From Thermohalobaculum sp045106875 (GTDB lineage: Bacteria; Pseudomonadota; Alphaproteobacteria; Rhodobacterales; Rhodobacteraceae): a stretch of DNA of 7,545 nt. Below the pieces are notes generated by a model that had not been told where the DNA came from, did no database searches, and saw only the letters and a program-made list of their open reading frames with translations. The position numbers and the translations under genes are program-made. Shown here one piece after another: positions 1 to 5,437 of this stretch (positions within the stretch are counted from its first letter, which is position 1; every line of letters begins with the position of its first letter). The stretch lies in the NCBI GenBank assembly GCA_045106875.1, contig JBGCFK010000027.1, positions 1 through 7,545 of the forward strand, written 5' to 3'.

Positions 1-279
1 GACAAGTGCGGGCGCATCGGCGTCTTCTTTATTTTTCTTGCCAGTGTTTTCGGGCGATAGGGCTTCTCCCCAGACCTGTAGCTTTTTGCGAGAGTCTACT
101 TTTTCGTAGGTGTCTGCCGTAATTAAGGGTTTCCCGGTGAAGAGTTGCGTAAAGGCATTGAAAAAGCCCAGCACTGCGAGCAATAAGCGAAAGGGAATGA
201 GGCAGATTTCTTTGAGCGCTTTCAGAATGCTAAACGACCCTAGCCGTGCTTTGCATGTTCCCGTCCTCTGTCTGACCAT
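1..279 (-). CDS. Unrecognised membrane-associated protein, N-terminal fragment
   Basis: This minus-strand frame stays open from an ATG at 277-279 to the left edge, giving the first 93 residues of a protein that continues outside the window. I do not recognise the family. About residues 17-50 are hydrophobic and basic (core IPFRLLLAVLGFFNAF), which suggests a membrane segment or membrane-associated helix. A hydrophilic stretch with a Lys/Glu/Asp-rich patch follows (around residues 75-88). The frame also stays open upstream of the ATG and no strong Shine-Dalgarno is visible (only a weak GAAG), so the start is uncertain. Lower GC than the other genes (91 of the first 180 bases) points to a different origin or weaker codon bias. 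The plus-strand frame over the same DNA reads as low-quality sequence, so I prefer the minus strand. It follows the MFS gene in the same direction, with a 115-bp gap holding an inverted repeat. Confidence 0.55.
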   Translation of the reverse strand, partial: MVRQRTGTCKARLGSFSILKALKEICLIPFRLLLAVLGFFNAFTQLFTGKPLITADTYEKVDSRKKLQVWGEALSPENTGKKNKEDADAPALV

Positions 280-300
280 TGCATCTGCTTCAAAAGCGAA

Positions 301-369
301 TGTCACGAAAACAGAAACAGCCGCTGAAGCCGCCGGTTTTCCCGATGCTTTCTGTTCTGTTTTCGACAG
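301..369 (-). repeat. Imperfect inverted repeat between the MFS gene and the next minus-strand gene
   Basis: The arms CGAAAACAGAAACAG (306-320) and CTGTTCTGTTTTCG (352-365) are complementary apart from one bulged A, giving a 14-bp stem. The flanks TGTC (301-304) and GACA (365-368) extend the symmetry if a two-base bulge is allowed. A smaller inner pairing (AAGC 327-330 with GCTT 347-350) is also possible. On the minus strand it begins about 26 nt after the MFS stop codon and is followed by TTCGCTTTT, so it may be the MFS terminator. It could also act in the leader of the downstream gene. The stem is AT-rich for a terminator in such a genome, so the role is uncertain. Confidence 0.5.
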
Positions 370-394
370 TCGGCATGTTTCGTGGCAGGCAGAA

Positions 395-1588
395 CTACTC
401 GGGGGGCCTCTCGCCCAGCATGTGCGTCGTAGCGGCAAGACCCAGCAAGATCGCCAGCCCGGCAGCCACATACCAGAACAGGATTGCACGCAATTCGGCA
501 TGGACAAGGCTTGCGACATCGCCAGCCTCAGAAGATGCCAGCAGCAACGTCCCGGCAAAGATCAGTCGTCCGACAAAGCTCTGCACCGAAAGATACGTGG
601 CCCTTCGGCGATCCTGAAGAAGCGGCTGGATCCGGGCCAGCACGAACGGCCTCGCCAGACTGTCCGGCACCATGCGAAACAGCAGCAATCCGATGATCAG
701 CGTGCTGCCGGACGCGGAAAGCGCCCCGATCAGACCGATTTGCATCGCGAATGCCAGCAATAGTATCCCCGCAAATCCGATCGCACGGCGCAGCACGGGG
801 GCCAGCCATGACGTGCCCACCGAGACAACCATCATGGCCGCCGAGACCGCGCCGCTGACCAAGGGCGCTTCTGCCGCCCAGCCCTGAGCCTGAAGCGCCG
901 ACAGGATGAAGGGCTGACCAAACACGAACGGCACGTGGCTGAAGACATACATGGCAAGGGAAAGGACAAGACACCAGAGCAGCACGGGATGCGTCAGCAT
1001 CTCGCGAAGCGTCCCGGCTTCGGTCCCTGTTGCACTGTCGCCGTGCGGTGGTTCGGTAAAGCACAGGGCAATCCAAAGCGCACCCGCAGCCGCCATCGCT
1101 GTCGCCACATATGCCAGCACGAAGCTTTCCTGCGCCAACACGCCACCCGTCAAAGCCGACAAAGCAAGAGCCGCGAAAGAATACCGCCACGACCGAAGCT
1201 CCTCAGCCTCGATTTCCGCCGCACGGTCCGAACGCGCCAACGATTCGTAGAGAAGCGCCGAGTCAGTGCCCGATGCGAATGCCTTCGACGCACCAAGTGC
1301 CACCTGTGCCAAAGCATAGACCCAGAACCCGCCTCCAATGGCCTGCATGGACGCCGCAAGCAGCAGGCCGACAGAGGACAGCACCAGCGTCACACGTCGC
1401 CCGACCCGATCCGACAGATAGCCCAGCGGGACCTCCAGCGCCGTCGTCGAGATGTCGTAGATCGCGTACATCAGGATCGCCTCGGCAGGCGACAGACGTT
1501 CCTGAAAGAACAGGAACCAGATCCCCTGCCAGAAAAGAAGGTTCGTGCAAAACTGAAACCATGGGTAGAGTCGCAGATTGGCGGTCAT
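395..1588 (-). CDS. Major facilitator superfamily (MFS) transporter
   Basis: A 397-residue inner-membrane transporter of the major facilitator superfamily, a normal length for a 12-helix member. Hydrophobic segments run through the whole protein in two halves, split by a polar loop near residues 178-198. The loop between helices 2 and 3 carries the MFS motif A as GYLSDRVGRR (residues 56-65). A second recognisable stretch, SGTDSALLYESL (about 106-117), occurs in a subgroup of MFS proteins around helix 4. The substrate cannot be read from sequence; an efflux role is plausible because an MFS gene next to a regulator often encodes an exporter. The start ATG at 1586-1588 has only a poor ribosome binding site. 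The gene lies 59 bp downstream of the WYL regulator on the same strand, so the two probably form an operon under the regulator's own promoter. Confidence 0.88.
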   Translation of the reverse strand: MTANLRLYPWFQFCTNLLFWQGIWFLFFQERLSPAEAILMYAIYDISTTALEVPLGYLSDRVGRRVTLVLSSVGLLLAASMQAIGGGFWVYALAQVALGASKAFASGTDSALLYESLARSDRAAEIEAEELRSWRYSFAALALSALTGGVLAQESFVLAYVATAMAAAGALWIALCFTEPPHGDSATGTEAGTLREMLTHPVLLWCLVLSLAMYVFSHVPFVFGQPFILSALQAQGWAAEAPLVSGAVSAAMMVVSVGTSWLAPVLRRAIGFAGILLLAFAMQIGLIGALSASGSTLIIGLLLFRMVPDSLARPFVLARIQPLLQDRRRATYLSVQSFVGRLIFAGTLLLASSEAGDVASLVHAELRAILFWYVAAGLAILLGLAATTHMLGERPPE

Positions 1589-1647
1589 GCGGCATCATCA
1601 CGTGCGGTTGGCGCTCTTCGGCATACCGGGTACATTGGCAACTCGTC

Positions 1648-2331
1648 CTATCTTTGCGCTGTCGGGCGCGCCATCAGATCCGCAAGCCGCTTGCCCGGTT
1701 CATCTTCGAAATGGGTTTCAAGAAACCTCGGCGCTCGGATGAAATCCAGTCGGAACGTCCGGAAATCTGCACGCAATTCGCACCAGGACGTCATGCTCCA
1801 TACCGCACCATAGAACGACAGAAGCAGCGGGCGCACCGTGCGCTCGGTTTCATCACCTGCCTTGGAGCAGTACGAAAACGTCAGCTTTCGCCGCTCCCTG
1901 ATCGCTTGGCGGAGCGCCCCACGCTGGATCTCGATGGGTTCGGCCCAATGGCTCGACGGCGCATTGACGGGAATGTTCTCGACCGAGGCCTGAAGGTCCG
2001 CGGGAAGTACCGCCTCGATCTTGCGCAGCGCCGAGCGGGCGGATCTGGCCAAGGCATGGTCCGCCCAGGATTCAACCATGCGGATGCCCAGAACCACGGC
2101 CTCGATTTCCTCTTCATTGAACATCAGCGGCGGCAGATCCATCTGGTCGCGCAGCATGTAGCCGACACCGGCCTCACCCTCGACCGGAACGCCTGATCCG
2201 ATAAGCGATGCGATATCGCGATAGATGGTGCGTTCCGAGACCTCCAGCACCTCGGCCATGTCCTGCGCACGGACGATCTTGCCGCGGCGCAAAATCTGCA
2301 CAATGTCGAAAAGCCTGTCGGCACGGCGCAT
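1648..2331 (-). CDS. YafY-type HTH/WYL-domain transcriptional regulator
   Basis: A 227-residue DNA-binding regulator. Residues 1-60 form a DeoR/HTH_11-type winged helix-turn-helix: MRRADRLFDIVQILRRG opens the domain, VSERTIYRDI (31-40) is the recognition helix, and GYML ends the wing. Residues about 134-200 match the WYL domain core of YafY-like proteins, with VRPLLLSFYGAVW (166-178) and WCELRADFRTFRLD (183-196). WYL domains are thought to bind small ligands or nucleic acid; the ligand here is unknown. The start is supported by GACGAGG seven bases upstream of the ATG. The divergent region contains two matching 24-bp palindromes, one close to the regulator's likely promoter, which suggests autoregulation plus control of the divergent small gene and possibly the downstream MFS gene. 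The family call is firm; the regulon is inference. Confidence 0.9.
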   Translation of the reverse strand: MRRADRLFDIVQILRRGKIVRAQDMAEVLEVSERTIYRDIASLIGSGVPVEGEAGVGYMLRDQMDLPPLMFNEEEIEAVVLGIRMVESWADHALARSARSALRKIEAVLPADLQASVENIPVNAPSSHWAEPIEIQRGALRQAIRERRKLTFSYCSKAGDETERTVRPLLLSFYGAVWSMTSWCELRADFRTFRLDFIRAPRFLETHFEDEPGKRLADLMARPTAQR

Positions 2332-2355
2332 GGAAAAACCTCGTCTTTCATCATG

Positions 2356-2385
2356 AGTGTACTCCTAAGACATGTCTCCTGACAG
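2356..2385 (-). promoter_or_regulatory. Candidate sigma-70-like promoter of the WYL regulator
   Basis: On the minus strand CTGTCA (plus 2380-2385) and TACACT (plus 2356-2361) are separated by 18 bases, each matching four of six positions of the -35 and -10 consensus. The -35 box lies inside the first palindrome, which would let the regulator control its own promoter. This is a weak match by eye and was not tested. Confidence 0.3.
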
Positions 2386-2399
2386 CACGGTGTCAGGAG
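2376..2399. promoter_or_regulatory. Palindromic operator 1 (probable WYL regulator site)
   Basis: A perfect inverted repeat: arm CTCCTGACA (2376-2384), six-base spacer, arm TGTCAGGAG (2391-2399). It lies 45 bp upstream of the regulator start, in the gap between the regulator and the divergent small gene. It shares its arm sequence and 24-bp overall size with a second copy 34 bp away, so the same dimeric protein probably binds both. The adjacent WYL regulator is the obvious candidate, by inference from position. Confidence 0.75.
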
Positions 2400-2409
2400 T
2401 GTTCGACGT

Positions 2410-2433
2410 CTCCTGACGACAGGCTGTCAGGAG
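2410..2433. promoter_or_regulatory. Palindromic operator 2 (probable WYL regulator site)
   Basis: Arms CTCCTGAC (2410-2417) and GTCAGGAG (2426-2433) are perfectly complementary over 8 bp with an 8-bp spacer. The layout equals that of operator 1 except for a mismatch at the ninth pair. Its centre is 34 bp from that of operator 1, roughly three helical turns. It is the nearer copy to the divergent small gene at 2475, so it is the likelier control site for that gene. Confidence 0.72.
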
Positions 2434-2474
2434 CGCGTGTCCATGATCAACCCACGCAATCAACGGAGGACCTC

Positions 2475-2702
2475 ATGGGACCCTACTACGATACGAGACT
2501 TCTGGATGAGATCGGGCGAGAGCGGCTGACAGGGCTGACAAGCGACGCGCCGGGCGACAATGAAGGGATCACTGGATACGGGTTGGTGGTGCTGGCTATG
2601 GTCGGCATGATCGCAGCGTTCGGGCATGGTGAAGATCCGAAGGTTGAAAACCCGGAGCCTGAACTGGCGCTAGTGACAGACGATCACTCTTCCCTGCCAT
2701 GA
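2475..2702 (+). CDS. Small single-pass membrane protein of unknown function, divergent from the WYL regulator
   Basis: A 75-residue frame starting ATGGGACCC. GGAGG at 2465-2469 lies five bases before the ATG, one of the best ribosome binding sites in the window, and this decides the start. The N-terminal 36 residues are polar and charged. GYGLVVLAMVGMIAAFG (about residues 39-55) is a single membrane helix, and the tail is acidic and proline-containing (EDPKVENPEPELA). There is no signal peptidase or lipoprotein motif, and I do not recognise a family. It is transcribed away from the WYL regulator across the two operator palindromes, so it is probably under that regulator's control. Its last 19 bp overlap the 3' end of the convergent gene at 2684-2908. 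Coding status is likely but rests on the start signals, the membrane segment and the context. Confidence 0.62.
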   Translation: MGPYYDTRLLDEIGRERLTGLTSDAPGDNEGITGYGLVVLAMVGMIAAFGHGEDPKVENPEPELALVTDDHSSLP

Positions 2703-2908
2703 GCCTTGAGACGGGCGTGCAGGGCATTTGCCTCGGGCGCGCCCGCTTCAAGGGCAAAGACATAGGCGTGCGTGAGGTAGAAGCACTCTGCGTCCACATC
2801 ATTCGCCTGATCAGCGGCTTGGGCGTAGAGGTGTACAAGACTGCCCCCATCGCCAGCGTGATGTGCGGCAATCAGGGAGGCGTCCAACGCAGCCCGTTCA
2901 TGGCTCAT
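2684..2908 (-). CDS. Small helical protein coupled to the Rieske oxygenase
   Basis: A 74-residue protein, MSHERAALDASLIAAHHAGD at the start and LHARLKAHGREE at the end. It is predicted all-helical and resembles a single pair of TPR-like helices (LVHLYAQAADQ, then CFYLTHAYVFALEAG). I know of no assigned function. Its ATG (2906-2908) overlaps the TGA of the oxygenase (2905-2907) as ATGA, a typical sign of translational coupling, so it is probably made together with the oxygenase. An accessory or assembly role is possible but is only inference from this arrangement. The same frame stays open further upstream inside the oxygenase gene, but that part reads as an out-of-frame shadow, so I use the overlapping ATG. 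Confidence 0.75.
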   Translation of the reverse strand: MSHERAALDASLIAAHHAGDGGSLVHLYAQAADQANDVDAECFYLTHAYVFALEAGAPEANALHARLKAHGREE

Positions 2909-4035
2909 GCCTGCATCTGCCGCGCTATCCATGCGTGGAAATCGTGCGTCGGGTTGTCCATGACGGGCGAGAACTTGCCGCCGTCGAACATGGATGCCGA
3001 CCGGCCACGCTGCATGCCCTCGACCACAAAGATGTCCTCGTCGAAGATTTCGCGCCATTGCTTGGCATTCTGCGCGCGCATCTCGCGCCATTCCTCGCCT
3101 GCAACTTCTGGGGAGGCGTAGAAGATCTGCACATGCTCCCGCGAGAAGTCGTTTGTGACAGGCTCGACGATAAACCCGTATATGTGATCGTTCTGGAGCC
3201 CGATCATGACATTCGGGAAGTACATCGGATATTCCGCGCCCGAGGCCCACATCTCGGCTTGATCGTCGAACTTGGGGAACTTCAGGCCCGGATCATAGAC
3301 CGTGGTACCCTGTCCGCAGAACGGATCGCCAAGGTCGAGATGGTAGTGATCCTCCAGCCGCGAGTAGGCGTTCAGGCCCGGATGGATCCATGGCAGGTGA
3401 TAGCTCTCCGCGCCGTTTTCGATGGCCAGTTTCCAGTTGCCGTTCACCTCCATCGAAAACGTGCCCTCGTCCCCGCACTTGTAAAGCGGGCGGTCGAAGT
3501 CTGCATAACGTGCGATGGCGTTGGCGGCATATTCCTCGAAGGGCGGCGCCGTGCCGTCGAGATTTATGAACACCATACCAAGCCATTGGTGCGAGCGGAC
3601 CTCGAACAGGCCAAGCTCCTCTCGCTTGATGGTGTCGTGGCGATTGGTCCCCGGCCCGCCGACATGCGGCGTGGTGCGCAGGTTTCCATTCAGCTCGTAG
3701 CACCATGAATGGTAAGGGCAGCGGATGGCGCGCTCGATCTTGCCGGGCTTCTCGATCAGGATCATGCCCCGGTGACGGCAGATATTCTGGAACACACGGA
3801 GTGTACCGTCCTTGTCGCGCACCATGACAAGCGGCTGACCGAGGAACGTCAGCGGCTTGGCATCACCCGGTTCAGGCGCATCCGAGACAAACCCAAGCGC
3901 CGCCCAGTTGCGAAAGAACACACGCTTCTTCTCCTCCTCGAACACCTCGGGCGACGTGTAGAACTGGTTTGGAAGCCCCCGCGCAGTGGCGACGGGTTGG
4001 GTGACTTGTGACAGATCAAACTGAAAGGCTGTCAT
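2905..4035 (-). CDS. Rieske non-heme iron ring-hydroxylating oxygenase, alpha subunit
   Basis: A complete 376-residue oxygenase component that uses an electron-donating [2Fe-2S] Rieske centre and a mononuclear iron to insert oxygen or demethylate a substrate. The Rieske ligands are C86-R-H88 and C106-P-Y-H109. The catalytic domain begins near residue 190 and has NWKLAIENGAESYHLPWIH, with iron ligands H213 and H218 (H-x4-H) and E210 as the likely bridging acid. D334 in DEDIFVVEGMQRG is the likely third iron ligand. The pattern is closer to the choline, glycine-betaine and carnitine oxygenase group than to classical benzene dioxygenases, but the substrate cannot be named. The start is fixed by AGGGAGAG seven bases before the ATG. 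No ferredoxin, reductase or beta subunit gene is in the window, so electrons must come from elsewhere. The stop overlaps the next gene's start. Confidence 0.9.
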   Translation of the reverse strand: MTAFQFDLSQVTQPVATARGLPNQFYTSPEVFEEEKKRVFFRNWAALGFVSDAPEPGDAKPLTFLGQPLVMVRDKDGTLRVFQNICRHRGMILIEKPGKIERAIRCPYHSWCYELNGNLRTTPHVGGPGTNRHDTIKREELGLFEVRSHQWLGMVFINLDGTAPPFEEYAANAIARYADFDRPLYKCGDEGTFSMEVNGNWKLAIENGAESYHLPWIHPGLNAYSRLEDHYHLDLGDPFCGQGTTVYDPGLKFPKFDDQAEMWASGAEYPMYFPNVMIGLQNDHIYGFIVEPVTNDFSREHVQIFYASPEVAGEEWREMRAQNAKQWREIFDEDIFVVEGMQRGRSASMFDGGKFSPVMDNPTHDFHAWIARQMQA

Positions 4036-4101
4036 GGCGTGGCTCTCCCTGAGTATCCGGACAAGAGTGCAACCCCATTGAACAATGCGTCTTTCCTCAT
4101 G

Positions 4102-4119
4102 GCGACAGCAGGATGTCGC
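4102..4119. promoter_or_regulatory. Inverted repeat in the oxygenase/lipoprotein divergent gap
   Basis: GCGACA (4102-4107), a six-base spacer and TGTCGC (4114-4119) form a perfect 6-bp palindrome 67 bp upstream of the oxygenase start. Another TGTCG follows at 4124-4128. It could be an operator for the oxygenase gene; no regulator gene for it lies next door. Confidence 0.4.
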
Positions 4120-4126
4120 AATCTGT

Positions 4127-4150
4127 CGAACGCCCGTGATGACGGGTTCG
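4127..4150. promoter_or_regulatory. Stem-loop-forming inverted repeat upstream of lipoprotein 1
   Basis: CCCGT (4133-4137) and ACGGG (4142-4146) pair across a four-base loop. The stem can extend with CGAA (4127-4130) and TTCG (4147-4150) if CG is bulged. It lies in the divergent gap between the oxygenase and the first lipoprotein gene, so it may be an operator for either gene or a leader hairpin. Confidence 0.35.
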
Positions 4151-4217
4151 TGACCACTCATTCGACCGAATCGGCTATCCCGTGCGTTAATATGCCGAGC
4201 GAACAATGGAGGTGGCC

Positions 4218-5009
4218 ATGGATATGCCCCGAAACTCACTGAAACTGCCTGTGTTGATGGTATTTGGCGCGACCTTGCTGGCCGCATGCCAGCCCGCACA
4301 CACGCGCGGCACCTATGACAACGGTATCTATCAGGAACCGGTCTCAGCCCAATCGAGAGTGTATCGAACTGCGGATGGCCGGGTCTTCCGGACCCGCGCC
4401 GAGCGCGATGCGTATCTGCGTGCAGTGGAGCGTCAGCGGGAACGCGAGATCTACGAAGCGGATCTGCGCCGCGACCAACGTCTGCAACGACGCACAGACG
4501 TTCTGGCTGCTGAACGCGCAGCCGAGCGCCGTGCACGCCAGAATGCACGGCTCGAACGTGAGAGACGCCGTCAAACGCAGGCAGAACGCGAGCTTCAGCA
4601 GGCCGAGCGGGCGCGTCGCAGGGCCGAGCGCGCCGCACGCCAGGCTGAGCGCACCCGGCAAGGTCAGACGCGAATCGGCCGCGACCCCGATCTGGTCGAG
4701 CGCGAGGCACGCCAGCGCGAACGCGAAGCGCGCCGCGCCGCGCGCCGGGCGCAACGTCAGCAGGACGAACTGGTGCGCTCGCAGCGCGTTGCCCGGCAAC
4801 AGGATGTTCTGCGACGCCAGCGAGCCCGTGCTGCGCCTCTGAATGGCGCCGTGTTGGACCAACGCACCGACTACGAGCGACACTGGCGCGTGGGTGAAAG
4901 CCGCTCCGAGTTTGAACGCCGGCTTGCCTCGGCAAAAGCCAAGGCAGATCGCGATGGTGGATCCGTTACGGACTACCTGAACCAGTCGCAGCAAAACAAC
5001 GAAAAGTAG
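4218..5009 (+). CDS. Arg/Glu-rich coiled-coil lipoprotein
   Basis: A 263-residue predicted lipoprotein. The N-terminal signal sequence ends in the lipobox L-A-A-C with the lipid-bearing cysteine at C24, so the mature protein should be anchored in the inner or outer membrane facing the periplasm. After a short Tyr-rich linker comes a YRTADGRVFRTRAERDAYLR segment (about residues 50-69). Then comes a very long Arg/Glu/Gln/Ala-rich stretch to about residue 205, likely helical or coiled-coil. A C-terminal segment has YERHWRVGESRSEFERRL. GGAGG at 4208-4212 sits five bases before the ATG at 4218, so I prefer it to the ATG at 4206, which overlaps that GGAGG. The mature N-terminus aligns with that of the next gene. 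The function is unknown; a role in binding acidic envelope polymers or nucleic acid would be a guess. Confidence 0.8.
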   Translation: MDMPRNSLKLPVLMVFGATLLAACQPAHTRGTYDNGIYQEPVSAQSRVYRTADGRVFRTRAERDAYLRAVERQREREIYEADLRRDQRLQRRTDVLAAERAAERRARQNARLERERRRQTQAERELQQAERARRRAERAARQAERTRQGQTRIGRDPDLVEREARQREREARRAARRAQRQQDELVRSQRVARQQDVLRRQRARAAPLNGAVLDQRTDYERHWRVGESRSEFERRLASAKAKADRDGGSVTDYLNQSQQNNEK

Positions 5010-5077
5010 CCTTCCGACGGAATGCGCTCCCCGACCCGTTCAGGTTATGGGGGCGCAATTTCGGTGGGAGCCGTATC

Positions 5078-5437
5078 ATGAAATCAAGATCATTCTGGGC
5101 GGCGACTGCTGCGTTGGCTTTTGTTGCAATTCTGGGTGCATGCCATCCTGCGCATTACGGGCGCGGCTATGACAGAGGCCCATACGCAACCTCGGCGCCC
5201 GGCACATATGAACGCGGCGTGCGGCGCGGCGCCAGGATTGAGAACCGTGCAGATCGCCGCCGTGACCGTGTCGGAAACCGTGTTGACCGTCGGCAGGATC
5301 GTGTCGAGGATCGGCGGGACAATCGCACAGATCGCCGGGCGGATCGGACCGACCGACGTGCGGAGCGCAGAGCCAATCGCGAGGCCTTCTGCATTAACAA
5401 CCCCGATAACCGTCGCTGCAACCGACGCGTTCAGTAG
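5078..5437 (+). CDS. Short Arg-rich repeat lipoprotein
   Basis: A 119-residue predicted lipoprotein: a basic start (MKSRSFW), a hydrophobic core and a lipobox L-G-A-C with the lipidated cysteine at C22. The mature part begins CHPAHYGRGYDRGPY. From residue 59 it carries repeated DRRxDR-type units, at 59, 70, 78, 85 and 92. By my count 30 of the 98 mature residues are arginine and none is lysine, with many aspartates in between. The C-terminus has a cysteine pair (C105 and C114) in FCINNPDNRRCNRR that could form a disulfide in the periplasm. GGTGGGAG ends seven bases before the ATG, so the start is well supported. It lies 68 bp after the first lipoprotein gene on the same strand and may share its transcript. 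I do not recognise a family with a known function. Confidence 0.8.
   Translation: MKSRSFWAATAALAFVAILGACHPAHYGRGYDRGPYATSAPGTYERGVRRGARIENRADRRRDRVGNRVDRRQDRVEDRRDNRTDRRADRTDRRAERRANREAFCINNPDNRRCNRRVQ

Noticed and set aside
110..763. Plus-strand open frame across the low-GC region and the MFS gene
   Set aside because: It has a GTG start with no ribosome binding site, reads mostly antisense to a clear MFS gene and has low-complexity composition.
935..2196. Long plus-strand frames opposite the MFS and regulator genes
   Set aside because: Arg/Pro/Gln-rich translations with no domain, fully antisense to well-supported genes. These are shadows typical of GC-rich DNA.
2362..2370. Possible third operator half-site CTCCTAAGA
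   Set aside because: It matches the CTCCTGACA arm at seven of nine positions, but no complementary partner arm sits at the right distance.
2443..2529. 28-codon frame starting just after operator 2, a possible leader peptide
   Set aside because: It has no ribosome binding site at a proper distance and no attenuator-like structure follows. It overlaps the better supported start at 2475 in another frame.
2863..3708. 281-codon plus-strand frame opposite the oxygenase
   Set aside because: Antisense to an oxygenase with all its metal ligands in place; no recognisable domain of its own.
4036..4935. Upstream in-frame extension of the oxygenase to 676 residues
   Set aside because: The added part is low-complexity, lies antisense to the first lipoprotein gene and crosses the divergent promoter gap. 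The ATG at 4035 has a good ribosome binding site and matches the family's N-terminus.
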